From: Streptomyces geranii
GTDB lineage: Bacteria; Actinomycetota; Actinomycetes; Streptomycetales; Streptomycetaceae
NCBI RefSeq assembly: GCF_002954775.1
Contig: NZ_PJME01000008.1
Span: 124,001-188,000, forward strand
DNA: 64,000 nucleotides
Direction of reading: 5' to 3'
Shown here: in pieces, positions 16,756 to 25,955 of the stretch
Numbering within the stretch: the stretch's first letter is position 1
How the letters are laid out: each line of letters starts with the position of its first letter
Made by a program: the position numbers and the translations under genes
Notes under the pieces: model-generated
Databases searched by the model: none
Seen by the model: the letters and a program-made list of their open reading frames with translations, nothing else
What the model was told of the DNA's origin: nothing

Positions 16756-17165
16756 GGGCTGGGGACGAACTGCCGCCGCTGGAGATCGAGATCACGCGCA
16801 CGCTGATCGTCGCCGGGGCCATCGCCTCCCGTGACTTCCAGGACGTGCACCACGACGCCGAGCTGGCGCGGGCGAAGGGGTCGCCGGACATCTTCATGAA
16901 CATCCTCACCACGAACGGCCTGGTGGGGCGGTACATCACCGACTGCCTCGGGCCCGCCGCCGTCCTGCGCAAGGTCGCCATCCGCCTCGGCGCCCCCAAC
17001 CACCCCGGCGACACCATGGTGCTGACCGGTCGGATCGAGGAGGTCGTCGCAGACGTGGACGGCGGCGACACCGTCGTCGTACGCGTGCTCGGGGCGAACG
17101 CGATCGGCCGGCACGTCTCCGGCACGGTGACCGTCTCCGTACCCCCTAGGGGAGGCACCCCGTGA
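16752..17165 (+). CDS. ChsH1-like MaoC family dehydratase
   Basis: 137 residues; its ATG overlaps the previous stop (ATGA). It is a single hot-dog domain with the hydratase 2 signature region SRDFQDVHHDAELAR, which supplies the catalytic Asp/His pair, and DIFMNILTTNGLVGRYITD. It should pair with the MaoC-like half of the preceding protein to form the heteromeric hydratase seen for ChsH1-ChsH2. Translational coupling to both neighbours fits a stoichiometric complex. Confidence 0.85.
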   Translation: MRAGDELPPLEIEITRTLIVAGAIASRDFQDVHHDAELARAKGSPDIFMNILTTNGLVGRYITDCLGPAAVLRKVAIRLGAPNHPGDTMVLTGRIEEVVADVDGGDTVVVRVLGANAIGRHVSGTVTVSVPPRGGTP

Positions 17166-18328
17166 GCCTGCACACGCGCGACGACCTCGGCGGACGTACG
17201 GCCGTCGTGGGCATCGGGGCCACCGAGTTCTCCAAGGACTCGGGGCGCAGCGAGCTGCGGCTGGCCGTGGAGGCGGTGCGGGCCGCGCTCGACGACGCCG
17301 GGCTGACGCCCGCCGACGTGGACGGCATGGTCACGTTCACGATGGACACCAGCCCGGAGATCACCGTCGCGCAGGCCGCCGGGATCGGGGAGCTGTCCTT
17401 CTTCTCCCGCGTCCACTACGGCGGGGGCGCCGCCTGCGCGACCGTCCAGCAGGCCGCGCTCGCCGTCGCGGCCGGGATCGCCGAGGTCGTCGTCTGCTAC
17501 CGCGCTTTCAACGAGCGGTCCGGGCGGCGGTTCGGGTCGGGGGTGCAGCGGCGGGAGCCGTCGGCGGAGGGGGTGGCGCTCGGCTGGTCGCTGCCGTTCG
17601 GGCTGCTCACGCCCGCCTCCTGGGTGGCGATGGCCGCGCAGCGGTACCTCTACGCGTACGGGTTGACGGCGGACGCGTTCGGGCAGGTCGCGGTGAGCGG
17701 GCGGAAGTACGCGGCGACCAATCCGGCCGCCTGGTTCCACGGCCGGCCCATCACCCTCGCCGACCACGCGGCCTCGCGCTGGATCGCCGAGCCGCTGCGG
17801 CTGCTGGACTGCTGCCAGGAGACGGACGGCGGCCAGGCGCTCGTCGTCACCTCCGTCGAACGCGCGCGCGAGCTGCGGCACCCGGCGGTCGTCGTCGCCG
17901 CGGCTGCCCAGGGCGCCGGACGCGCCCAGGAGCAGATGACCAGCTTCTACCGCGACGACCTCACCGGGCTCCCCGAGATGGGCGTGGTGGCCCGGCAGTT
18001 GTGGCGGACGGCAGGGGTGGGTCCGGGTGACATGGACGTCGGCATCATCTACGACCACTTCACGCCGTTCGTGCTGATGCAGCTGGAGGAGTTCGGCTTC
18101 TGCGGCCCGGGCGAGGCGGCCGATCTCGTCGCATCCGGGGGGCTGCCCCTCAATACACATGGGGGACAACTCGGGGAGGCGTACCTGCACGGTATGAACG
18201 GCATCGCGGAGGCGGTACGGCAGCTGCGCGGGACCTCCGTCAACCAGGTGCCGGGCGCGGAAAGAGCGCTGGTCACGGCGGGTACGGGGGTGCCGACCTC
18301 GGGGCTGGTCCTGGAGGCCGCCCGATGA
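17162..18328 (+). CDS. Ltp2-like lipid-transfer/thiolase-fold aldolase
   Basis: 388 residues, GTG start overlapping the upstream stop (GTGA). It has the thiolase-like fold of SCP-x/lipid-transfer proteins: TAVVGIGATEFSKDSGRSE at the N-terminus, VHYGGGAACATVQQAALAVA around the nucleophile region (His-Tyr-Gly-Gly-Gly rather than a reactive Cys), and NTHGGQLGEAYLHGMNGIAEA near the C-terminus. The absence of the thiolase Cys fits the retro-aldolase Ltp2, which removes the side-chain fragment from 17-hydroxy steroid-CoA. It ends the three-gene coupled operon. Confidence 0.85.
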   Translation: MSLHTRDDLGGRTAVVGIGATEFSKDSGRSELRLAVEAVRAALDDAGLTPADVDGMVTFTMDTSPEITVAQAAGIGELSFFSRVHYGGGAACATVQQAALAVAAGIAEVVVCYRAFNERSGRRFGSGVQRREPSAEGVALGWSLPFGLLTPASWVAMAAQRYLYAYGLTADAFGQVAVSGRKYAATNPAAWFHGRPITLADHAASRWIAEPLRLLDCCQETDGGQALVVTSVERARELRHPAVVVAAAAQGAGRAQEQMTSFYRDDLTGLPEMGVVARQLWRTAGVGPGDMDVGIIYDHFTPFVLMQLEEFGFCGPGEAADLVASGGLPLNTHGGQLGEAYLHGMNGIAEAVRQLRGTSVNQVPGAERALVTAGTGVPTSGLVLEAAR

Positions 18329-18553
18329 GCGCACCCGGTGCGCCGGCCACCTCGCCCACGGCTGTCACTACTACCGGAGGACCAGGCTCCGTACTACCGC
18401 CGTACGACACCTCAGGGTCGAACCCTCATAGCCCCGTACCATGCCTCCACCTTCAGGAGGTGGAGCCGGCCCCCCTCCTACAACCTGAGGCGGACGAGCC
18501 TTCGGGACCTGCGGCCGATCCGCCCGAGTAGGGGTCGAACCTAGCGTAGAGCC

Positions 18554-19150
18554 ATGACCACACCCGTCTGCACCAGCGCTTCGAACGCGGCTACGCCGGC
18601 GACGCAGACCCTGGCGTTCGCGTCGTACACCTCACCGTTCACCCCGTCCTACACCTCGTACCCGTCGTTCTCGTCGTACGTGAAGGCCCGCCGCCCGGTG
18701 CTGCTGCGCACCGCCCGGTCGCTCACCGCGAACCCGAGCGACGCCGAGGACCTCCTGCAGACCGCGCTCACCAAGACGTACGTCGCGTGGGAGCGGATCG
18801 AGGACCACCGGGCGCTCGACGGCTATGTCCGCCGCGCGCTGCTCAACACGCGGACGTCGCAGTGGCGGAAGCGGAAGGTCGACGAGTTCGTCTGCGACGA
18901 GCTGCCGGAGCCCGAGGGGGCGCCGGTCGGCGACCCGGCCGAGCACCAGGTGCTGCACGACGCGATGTGGCGCGCGATCATGAAGCTGCCCGCGCGGCAG
19001 CGGGCGATGGTGGTCCTGCGGTACTACGAGGACCTGAGCGAGGTCCAGACCGCCGAGGTGCTCGGGGTGTCGGTGGGCACGGTCAAGTCGGCCGTCTCAC
19101 GCGCGCTGGGCAAGCTGCGCGAGGACCCTGAACTGGTGCTCGCCCGCTAG
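18554..19150 (+). CDS. SigE-family ECF RNA polymerase sigma factor
   Basis: 198 residues. After an Ala/Thr/Ser/Tyr-rich N-terminal tail of about 45 residues come sigma region 2 (SYVKARRPVLLRTARSLTAN, DAEDLLQTALTKTYVAWERI) and region 4 (LPARQRAMVVLRYYEDLSE, then the helix-turn-helix VLGVSVGTVKSAVSRAL). No cognate anti-sigma gene is adjacent, as is common in the SigE/SACE_1833-like family. The 225-base gap upstream contains a small CTCCACCT/AGGTGGAG hairpin near 18448-18467. Confidence 0.9.
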   Translation: MTTPVCTSASNAATPATQTLAFASYTSPFTPSYTSYPSFSSYVKARRPVLLRTARSLTANPSDAEDLLQTALTKTYVAWERIEDHRALDGYVRRALLNTRTSQWRKRKVDEFVCDELPEPEGAPVGDPAEHQVLHDAMWRAIMKLPARQRAMVVLRYYEDLSEVQTAEVLGVSVGTVKSAVSRALGKLREDPELVLAR

Positions 19151-19245
19151 CTGTCGTACGCCGGTTCCCGCACGGGAACCTCTGGTGACCGCCGATAGTT
19201 CCCGAGGCACGACGTGATCTGATCGATCACTCTCCCCTAGTGACG

Positions 19246-19257
19246 TACCGCTCGGTA
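19246..19257. promoter_or_regulatory. Palindrome TACCG-CT-CGGTA upstream of the acyl-CoA synthetase
   Basis: A perfect 5-bp-arm inverted repeat with a 2-bp centre, 62 bases before the GTG start at 19319. The form is typical of TetR-family operators. No regulator gene is adjacent. Confidence 0.4.
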
Positions 19258-19318
19258 TGTGAGCAGAATCAGCACAACCTTTACCACCGAGTAGGCAATG
19301 AAGCCCCGGGAGGACGCC

Positions 19319-20974
19319 GTGCTGAGCACCATGCAGGACGTACCGCTGCTGATCTCAAGGATCCTGGCCCATGGGTCGACGATCCACGGCGACTCACAGG
19401 TCATCACCTGGACCGGCGAGCCCGAACCGCAGCGCCGCTCCTACGCCGAGATCGGGGCCCGGTCGGCACAGCTCGCACACGCCCTGCACGACGACCTGGG
19501 CATCACCGGCGACGAGCGGGTCGCCACGCTCATGTGGAACAACGCCGAGCACGTCGAGGCCTACTTCGCGATCCCTTCCATGGGCGCGGTGCTCCACACC
19601 CTCAATCTTCGGCTGCCGCCCGAGCAGCTGGCCTGGATCGTCAACCACGCCGCCGACAAGGTGGTCATTGCCAACGGCTCCCTGCTGCCGCTGCTGGCCC
19701 CGCTGCTCCCGCACCTCAAGACGGTCGAGCACGTCGTGGTCTCCGGCCCGGGCGACCGTTCCGCGCTCGCCGGTTCGCACGCCCAGGTGCACGAGTACGA
19801 GGACCTCGTCGCCGGGAAGCCGACCAGCTACGACTGGCCCGAGCTGGACGAACGCACGGCCGCGGCCATGTGTTACACCTCCGGGACGACGGGCGACCCC
19901 AAGGGCGTGGTCTACAGCCACCGCTCCATCTATCTGCACTCCATGCAGGTCAACATGGCCCAGTCCATGGGCCTGACCGACCAGGACACGTCCCTGGCCG
20001 TAGTGCCCCAATTTCATGTAAACGCTTGGGGTTTGCCCCACGCGACCCTGATGACCGGCGTCAACATGCTGATGCCGGACCGGTTCCTGCAGCCCGGGCC
20101 GCTCGCCGAGATGATCGAGAAGGTCCGGCCGACGCACGCTGCCGCCGTCCCCACCATCTGGCAGGGCCTCCTCGCGGAGCTGACCGCGAAGCCCCGGGAC
20201 GTCTCCTCCCTCACCCAGGTCACCATCGGCGGCTCGGCCTGCCCGCCCGCCCTGATGGCCGCCTTCGACAAGCTGGGCATGCGCGTCTGCCACGCCTGGG
20301 GCATGACGGAGACCTCCCCGCTCGGCACGATCGCCCGGCCCCCGGCCCGCGCGGTGGGTACGGACCAGGAGTTCGCGTACCGCCTCACCCAGGGCCGCTT
20401 CCCGACCAGCGTCGAGGCCCGGCTGAGCGGCCCCGGCGGCGAACGGCTCCCCTGGGACGGCGAGTCCGCCGGTGAGCTGGAGGTGCGCGGCCCGTGGATC
20501 GCGGGCTCCTACTACAACGGCCCCGACGGTGAGATCCTGCGCCCCGCCGACAAGTTCAGCGAGGACGGCTGGCTCAAGACGGGCGACGTGGGCACCATCA
20601 GCCCCGACGGCTTCCTGACCCTCACCGACCGTGCCAAGGACGTCATCAAGTCGGGCGGCGAGTGGATCTCGTCCGTCGACCTGGAGAACGCCCTCATGGC
20701 CCACCCGGACGTCCTGGAGGCGGCCGTCGTGGCCGTCCCCGACGACAAGTGGGGCGAGCGCCCGCTGGCCACGGTCGTGCTGTCGGAGGGCTCCACCGCC
20801 GACTTCGAGTCGCTGCGCGCCTTCCTCGCGGGCGAGGGCAAGATCGCCAAGTGGCAGCTCCCGGAGCGCTGGACGATCATCGAGTCGGTGCCGAAGACGA
20901 GCGTCGGCAAGTTCGACAAGAAGGTGCTCCGCAGGCAGTACGCGGAGGGCGAGCTGGACGTCACCAAGCTCTGA
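19319..20974 (+). CDS. Fatty-acid (acyl)-CoA ligase, FadD type
   Basis: 551 residues from the GTG at 19319, which has a GGAGGA ribosome site; an in-frame ATG at 19298 lacks one. The adenylate-forming motifs are all present: YTSGTTGDPKGVVYSH (P-loop), VVPQFHVNAWG, HAWGMTETSPLG, DGWLKTGDVG, KDVIKSGGEWISS and the C-terminal catalytic-Lys region KTSVGKFDKK. It activates fatty or other carboxylic acids as CoA thioesters at the expense of ATP. With the ChsH2-ChsH1-Ltp2-like operon about 1 kb upstream it could feed the same catabolic route, but this is inference. Confidence 0.92.
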   Translation: MLSTMQDVPLLISRILAHGSTIHGDSQVITWTGEPEPQRRSYAEIGARSAQLAHALHDDLGITGDERVATLMWNNAEHVEAYFAIPSMGAVLHTLNLRLPPEQLAWIVNHAADKVVIANGSLLPLLAPLLPHLKTVEHVVVSGPGDRSALAGSHAQVHEYEDLVAGKPTSYDWPELDERTAAAMCYTSGTTGDPKGVVYSHRSIYLHSMQVNMAQSMGLTDQDTSLAVVPQFHVNAWGLPHATLMTGVNMLMPDRFLQPGPLAEMIEKVRPTHAAAVPTIWQGLLAELTAKPRDVSSLTQVTIGGSACPPALMAAFDKLGMRVCHAWGMTETSPLGTIARPPARAVGTDQEFAYRLTQGRFPTSVEARLSGPGGERLPWDGESAGELEVRGPWIAGSYYNGPDGEILRPADKFSEDGWLKTGDVGTISPDGFLTLTDRAKDVIKSGGEWISSVDLENALMAHPDVLEAAVVAVPDDKWGERPLATVVLSEGSTADFESLRAFLAGEGKIAKWQLPERWTIIESVPKTSVGKFDKKVLRRQYAEGELDVTKL

Positions 20975-21009
20975 CGTCCCCTTTGGGCCGGTAGACGGGT
21001 CGGGGCGAT

Positions 21010-21023
21010 GTTTCACGTGAAAC
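21010..21023. other. parS centromere site (ParB binding), copy 1
   Basis: GTTTCACGTGAAAC, a perfect 14-bp palindrome identical to the core of the Streptomyces/Bacillus parS consensus. ParB loads here and spreads to organise the origin region for segregation. In Streptomyces such sites cluster near oriC. Confidence 0.9.
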
Positions 21024-21027
21024 CGAT

Positions 21028-21041
21028 GTTTCACGTGAAAC
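21028..21041. other. parS centromere site (ParB binding), copy 2
   Basis: A second perfect GTTTCACGTGAAAC, with centre 18 bp from the first. A closely spaced pair should strengthen ParB nucleation. Confidence 0.9.
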
Positions 21042-21075
21042 ATCGCCCCAATTCCATTTCCATGGGCCGAAGGCG

Positions 21076-24000
21076 CTAGTTGGTGCCGATCCGGGCCAGC
21101 AGATCGACGATCCGGCCCTGTACCTCCGCGCTGGTGGACCGCTCGGCGAGGAACAGCACCGTCTCGCCCGAGGCGAGCCTTGGCAGGTCGGCCTGGTCGA
21201 CGGCGGCCGTGTAGACGACCAGCGGGGTGCGGTTCAACTGCCCGTTCGCCCGCAGCCAGTCCACGATCCCGGCCCTGCGGCGCCGTACCTGAAGCAGGTC
21301 CATGACCACCAGGTTCGGCCGCAACTGCGAGGCCAGCGTGACCGCGTCCGCGTCGCTCGCGGCCCGCGCGACCTGCATCCCGCGCCGCTCCAGCGTCGCC
21401 GTCAGCGCGAGCGCGATCTCCGCGTGCTCCTCGATCAGCAGCACCCGCGGCGGATGCTGCTCACTGTCACGCGGGGCGAGCGCCTTCAGGAGTACGGCCG
21501 GATCGGCGCCGTACGCCGCCTCGCGCGTCGCCTGTCCGAGCCCGGCCGTGACCAGCACCGGGACCTCGGCGGCCACGGCGGCCTGGCGCAGCGACTGGAG
21601 GGCGGTGCGGGTGATCGGCCCGGTCAGCGGGTCGACGAACAGTGCCGCCGGGAAGGCCGCTATCTGGGCGGCGACCTCTTCGCGCGAGTGCACGATGACG
21701 GGCCGGTAGCCACGGTCGCTGAGCGCCTGCTGCGTGGTGACGTCCGGCGCGGGCCAGACCAGCAGCCGACGCGGGTTGTCCAGTGGCTCCGGCGGCAACT
21801 CGTCGTCCATCGGCCGGGGCTGCGGCTGGTCGGAGACCTCGACGGCACCGCCGGGTCCGTCCAGCGGCTCGGGCCCCTCGGCCGCGTTCTCGTCCGGTGC
21901 TCCTATGGCGTACGAGCGCCCGGCGCCGTCGGTGAACCCGGGCAGCCTCGGATTGCCCGGGGCGAGCTGCGTCTGCCCGGCGAGCGAGGGCTGCGCGGGC
22001 AACGGCACTTGCCCGGCGAGGGACGGCTGACCCGGCATGGGCGCCTGGCCGGCAAGGGAGGGCTGGGCCGGGACGGGCGCGGCGGCCTGGGCTGCCGCAG
22101 GTGTCGCGGGCGTGGCCGGGGCGGCCTGGTTGCCGCCCTGCGGATGCTGCCGTGCCGTCGTCTCCGGCTGGCCTGCGGCGGGTTCGGGGCGGGTGCCGAG
22201 CTTGCGGCGGCGACCGGAGCCGTTCGAGCCGTTGGTGCCGTGCGGAGGCGTACCGGGCTGCTGCTGGGCCGGTGCCTGCACCTGCGCGGCCTGCCGACTG
22301 AACGCCACGCCCTGCCCGAGCGTCCGCACACTGAACGCCCGCCCCTGGGTCGAGTTCGGGTCGACCGGCGCGGCGACGGCCTCGGCGGGCAGCACCCGCT
22401 CCGGCGGAAGCGGCGCGGCTGCCACCTGGGGCTGGGGCTGGGCCACGGGGGCGGGAACGGCGGCCGGGTTGTTCGGGTTCGGCGGTACGGCGGTGCCGAC
22501 GTCCGGGGTCTCGTCGTCGGCCGGGGGCCAGGGCTGAGGCTGCCCGGCGGCGGCCTGGGCCGGGATCGCCTGACCGGGGGCGAGGCCCTGGGCGAGGGCG
22601 GCCTGAGGCGCCGTACCCTGCGCCGGGACCTGCTGGGCGACGGCCTGGGCCGCCTGCTGCGGGGCCTGCTGGACCTGCCTGCCCTGGACGCCCTGGGCCG
22701 GGACGGGCTGGCCGGGGAGCGGCTGTGCGGGGAGGGGCTGGCCCGGGGCGGCCTGCGCGACCGGCTGCTGGCCGAGGGCGGGCTGGCCGGGGAGCGCCTG
22801 CGCGGGAAGCCCCTGGGCCGGGACCGCCTGTCCGGGCATGGCCTGGGCGACCTGTGAGGCCTGCGCGACCTGTGCCGCGGGGACGGCCTGTCCCGGCATG
22901 GGCTGCCTGGGCAGCGGCTGTCCGGGGACGGGCTGCTGGCCGGGCATCGGCTGCCCCTGGCCCGGTACGCCGCCCTGCTGCTGGCCCACGGCGGCGACCT
23001 GGGCGGCCGGTGCCTGCGCGGGAGCCATCTGCCCGGCGGCCGGAACGGGCGTCCCCTGTCCGGGGATTCCGCCCGGAGGCACTGCTCCCGGCTGTTCCGG
23101 GGCCTGGCGGGCCCGGCGGCGGCCGGTCGGGCCGGACGTCGGGTGCGGCTGGGGCGGGGTGTGGTCGTCGTCGTGGTCGTGCGTGAGCCCGTCATGACGG
23201 CCGCCGTCGTCGAAACGGTCGCCGACCGGCCCGGCGGGCGCCCCGGGGGCACCCTGGTCCGTCCGGTCGGCCTCGGCCGGGGGCAGGGCGAACACCGGAC
23301 GGGGGCCCGCCTCCTGCGCGGCGCCGCGCTCGGCCGCAGCCGCCAGCGCCCGGCGCCGGCGCCCGGTGGGCTGCCCGTCCGCGCTCTCGTCGGCGCCGCC
23401 CTGCGCGTCTCCGGTACCGGCGGCACCGGAGGGAGCGGCGGGCAGGGCGGGCGGCAACGCGTGCTGCTCGCCGCCGCGCCGGGCCGGAGCGCCGGGCACG
23501 CCCTGGGGCGGCACCGTTCCGCCCAGGCCGGTGCCCACGGCGGCGGTGCCCGCGCCGTGCTCGCCCGCCATGACGACGGCGCCCTCGGAGACGCTGTCCT
23601 GCTGCTCGTTCACGCCCGCGCCCTCGACGGGACTGGGCCGCCCGCGCCGACGCCCGGTGCCGCCGTCCCCGTCGCCCGAGGGCTGGAGCTGCGGCTGGGC
23701 CTGGGCCTGGGGATCGGGACCAGAGGACGCGGCGGCGGCCTCCTCGGCGGCCCGCCTCCGGCGCCGTCCGGTGGGCGCGACGGCCTCGTTGCCGGGGACC
23801 CCGGGGGTACCGGCCGGGAGACCGGCGGCAGCGGGGTCGCCGAGTTGGGCGTCGGCCTCCGCGTCGCCCTCGGGTGCGCCCTCCGGGCCGTCGCCCTCCA
23901 GGAAGGCGTCCACGGAGGACCGCCGGGCCCGCCGGCGTCCACTGACACCACCGTTGCCGCCGTCGCTGTCCCCGCCCTGCCCGGGGACGGCGAGTTCCGC

Positions 24001-25698
24001 ACCGACCCCGACCCCGACCTCGGCCACGACCGCGCCAGCCCCACCCCCGATGGGCACCTCAAGGACGTACGCACTGCCGCTCATACCCGGCACCTCGTGC
24101 GTCTGCAGCACTCCGCCGTGCGCGCGCACGATCCCGCGCACGATCGGCTCGTGCACCGGGTCTCCCCCGGGGTACGGCCCGCGCACCTCGATCCGGACGA
24201 CCTCGCCGCGCTGCGCCGCCGCGACGACGACGGTGTTGTCCATGTACCCGCCCGCGGAGGCGGGAGAGTTGCCGGTCGCGTCGACGCCGGCGACGTCCGC
24301 GACGAGATGCGCGAGGGCGGTCGCGAGGCGCTGCGGGTCGACCTCGGCCTCGATGGGCGGCGCGTGCACGGCGAACTGGACGCGCCCCGGGCCGATCAGT
24401 TCGACGGCGCCGTCGACACCGGCGGCGACGACCGCGTCGAGCATCACCTTCGTACGGCTGACGGAGTCGACGCCTGTGTCGAGCCGCTGGTAGGAGAGGA
24501 CGTTGTCGACCAATGTGGTGATGCGCGAGTAACCGGCCGACAGATGGTGCAGCACCTGGTTGGCCTCGGGCCACAGCTGACCGGCGTCGTCGGCGGCGAG
24601 GGCGGAGAGTTCGCGGCGCAGCTCGTCGAGGGGTCCGCGCAGCGAACGCCCGAGCAGCACGAGCAGCTGCTCCTGCCGGCCGGCCAGCGCCTCGTACCGG
24701 TCCTTCTCGCGCTCACCGAGGGCCGCGTACCGGTCCTCACCCGCCGCGAGTTCCTCTTCGTGCTCCTCGCGCAGCCGCTCGATCTCGGTGACGTGCTGCT
24801 GGCGCAGGGCGGTGAGTTCGGAGGCGTGCTCCTCGGCGGCGCGCTCCAGCTCCTCCTCGTGCAGCTTGTCGGCGGCGTCCTTCTCCTCGGCCAGGGAGTC
24901 GTACGGACGCCGGTCGGTGAACGTCATCACCGCGCCGACGAGCTGGTCGCCGTCCCGCACGGGCGCGGTCGTCAGATCGACGGAGACCTTGTCACCGCTC
25001 TTGGACCACAGCACCTGCCCGCGCACCCGGTGCTTGCGCCCGGACCGCAGGGTGTCCGCGAGCGGCGACTCGCCGTACGGGAAGGGCTCGCCGTCGGCGC
25101 GCGAGTGCAGGACGAGGGTGTGCAGCTCGCGCCCGCCGAGGTCGCTGGCGCGGTAGCCGAGTATCTGGGCGGCGGCCGGATTGACGAGGACGACCCGCCC
25201 CTCGGTGTCGGTCCCGACGACCCCCTCCGCCGCCGCGCGCAGGATCATCTCGGTCTGACGTTGCGAACGCGCGAGTTCGGCCTCGGTGTCGACGGTGCCG
25301 GACAGATCCCGTACGACGAGCATGAGCAGCTCGTCATTGGTGTAGCCGTAGCTGTCGTACGCCTGCTGGCCGTTCTCGAGATTCGCACTGGTGACCTCGA
25401 CCGGGAACTCGCTCCCGTCGGTCCGCCGGGCGATCATCCGGGTCGGCTTCGTCTGCCCGTTCGGGTCCATCGAATCGGGGCGGCGCATGGTGCCGGGGAT
25501 CAGCCGGGAGTCGAACTGCGGCAGCAGATCGAGCAGCCCGCGCCCGACGAGGGCGGTGCCCGGCGTCTCGAAGGCCGCGAGGGCGATCGTATTGGCGTTG
25601 ACGACGGTCCCATTGGCGTTGACCAGCACCAACGCATCGGGCAGCGCGTCGAGTATGGCTGCGAGGCGAGCAGCGCCTCGGGATGGCCTGCTGCTCAC
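21076..25698 (-). CDS. PAS-domain protein with degenerate histidine-kinase core, long Pro/Gln/Ala linker and receiver-like C-domain
   Basis: 1540 residues from the GTG at 25698, with a GGGAGGA ribosome site. Order: two PAS domains (about 15-125 and 140-260), a Glu-rich coiled coil (270-345), a dimerisation-like helix in which the usual SHELRTPL is replaced by GRSLRGPL so the phospho-accepting His is missing, a weak ATPase-like domain without a clear N-box Asn, a low-complexity linker of about 800 residues rich in Pro, Gln, Ala and Gly (for example PGQPVPGQPLPRQPMPGQ), and a receiver-like domain (about 1415-1540) that keeps the acceptor Asp in VVMDLLQ but has Glu-Glu for the usual Asp pair. 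A scaffold or sensor role is more likely than a kinase. Whole-protein function unknown. Confidence 0.82.
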   Translation of the reverse strand: MSSRPSRGAARLAAILDALPDALVLVNANGTVVNANTIALAAFETPGTALVGRGLLDLLPQFDSRLIPGTMRRPDSMDPNGQTKPTRMIARRTDGSEFPVEVTSANLENGQQAYDSYGYTNDELLMLVVRDLSGTVDTEAELARSQRQTEMILRAAAEGVVGTDTEGRVVLVNPAAAQILGYRASDLGGRELHTLVLHSRADGEPFPYGESPLADTLRSGRKHRVRGQVLWSKSGDKVSVDLTTAPVRDGDQLVGAVMTFTDRRPYDSLAEEKDAADKLHEEELERAAEEHASELTALRQQHVTEIERLREEHEEELAAGEDRYAALGEREKDRYEALAGRQEQLLVLLGRSLRGPLDELRRELSALAADDAGQLWPEANQVLHHLSAGYSRITTLVDNVLSYQRLDTGVDSVSRTKVMLDAVVAAGVDGAVELIGPGRVQFAVHAPPIEAEVDPQRLATALAHLVADVAGVDATGNSPASAGGYMDNTVVVAAAQRGEVVRIEVRGPYPGGDPVHEPIVRGIVRAHGGVLQTHEVPGMSGSAYVLEVPIGGGAGAVVAEVGVGVGAELAVPGQGGDSDGGNGGVSGRRRARRSSVDAFLEGDGPEGAPEGDAEADAQLGDPAAAGLPAGTPGVPGNEAVAPTGRRRRRAAEEAAAASSGPDPQAQAQPQLQPSGDGDGGTGRRRGRPSPVEGAGVNEQQDSVSEGAVVMAGEHGAGTAAVGTGLGGTVPPQGVPGAPARRGGEQHALPPALPAAPSGAAGTGDAQGGADESADGQPTGRRRRALAAAAERGAAQEAGPRPVFALPPAEADRTDQGAPGAPAGPVGDRFDDGGRHDGLTHDHDDDHTPPQPHPTSGPTGRRRARQAPEQPGAVPPGGIPGQGTPVPAAGQMAPAQAPAAQVAAVGQQQGGVPGQGQPMPGQQPVPGQPLPRQPMPGQAVPAAQVAQASQVAQAMPGQAVPAQGLPAQALPGQPALGQQPVAQAAPGQPLPAQPLPGQPVPAQGVQGRQVQQAPQQAAQAVAQQVPAQGTAPQAALAQGLAPGQAIPAQAAAGQPQPWPPADDETPDVGTAVPPNPNNPAAVPAPVAQPQPQVAAAPLPPERVLPAEAVAAPVDPNSTQGRAFSVRTLGQGVAFSRQAAQVQAPAQQQPGTPPHGTNGSNGSGRRRKLGTRPEPAAGQPETTARQHPQGGNQAAPATPATPAAAQAAAPVPAQPSLAGQAPMPGQPSLAGQVPLPAQPSLAGQTQLAPGNPRLPGFTDGAGRSYAIGAPDENAAEGPEPLDGPGGAVEVSDQPQPRPMDDELPPEPLDNPRRLLVWPAPDVTTQQALSDRGYRPVIVHSREEVAAQIAAFPAALFVDPLTGPITRTALQSLRQAAVAAEVPVLVTAGLGQATREAAYGADPAVLLKALAPRDSEQHPPRVLLIEEHAEIALALTATLERRGMQVARAASDADAVTLASQLRPNLVVMDLLQVRRRRAGIVDWLRANGQLNRTPLVVYTAAVDQADLPRLASGETVLFLAERSTSAEVQGRIVDLLARIGTN

Positions 25699-25955
25699 GA
25701 GACGCTTCCTCCCTGTTACCGCACCTTGCCGACCGCGGGCGCCATCTTGCCAACCGGCCCGCAACGTGTCACGCGAGGGAGTCTAAGGGCAGTGGTTGCG
25801 CTCGCGACGCCGGATGAGAGGGAGGTCGCACGACGAAGTGACAGAGACCCGGTGACCGTGCACTTCACACCACTTATGCGCTACGGGGCGCCTGTGACTG
25901 TGGTGTGAGCGCGTGCGGTGGGCTGCGCCGGGCCCCAGGCGGCCTGTCGAATGCC

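Larger units (their letters stand above)
21002..21049. repeat. Perfect 22-bp inverted repeat (4-nt CGAT loop) containing two parS sites
   Basis: The arms 21002-21023 and 21028-21049 are exact reverse complements, separated by CGAT. Each arm ends with a full parS. The structure lies in the 101-base gap between the convergent acyl-CoA ligase and PAS/receiver genes, so as RNA it would also form a very stable hairpin able to act as a bidirectional terminator. Confidence 0.85.

Noticed and set aside
18325..18531. 68-codon frame whose ATG overlaps the Ltp2-like stop (ATGA)
   Set aside because: Many codons end in A or T, unlike neighbouring genes, and the peptide is Pro/Ser/Thr-rich without a domain. 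The overlap alone is not enough, though a leader role cannot be excluded.
23143..25908. A 921-codon plus-strand open frame opposite the PAS/receiver gene
   Set aside because: It mirrors the minus-strand gene codon by codon, has composition unlike real proteins (long His/Arg/Gly/Asp runs) and no domain; it arises from high G+C.
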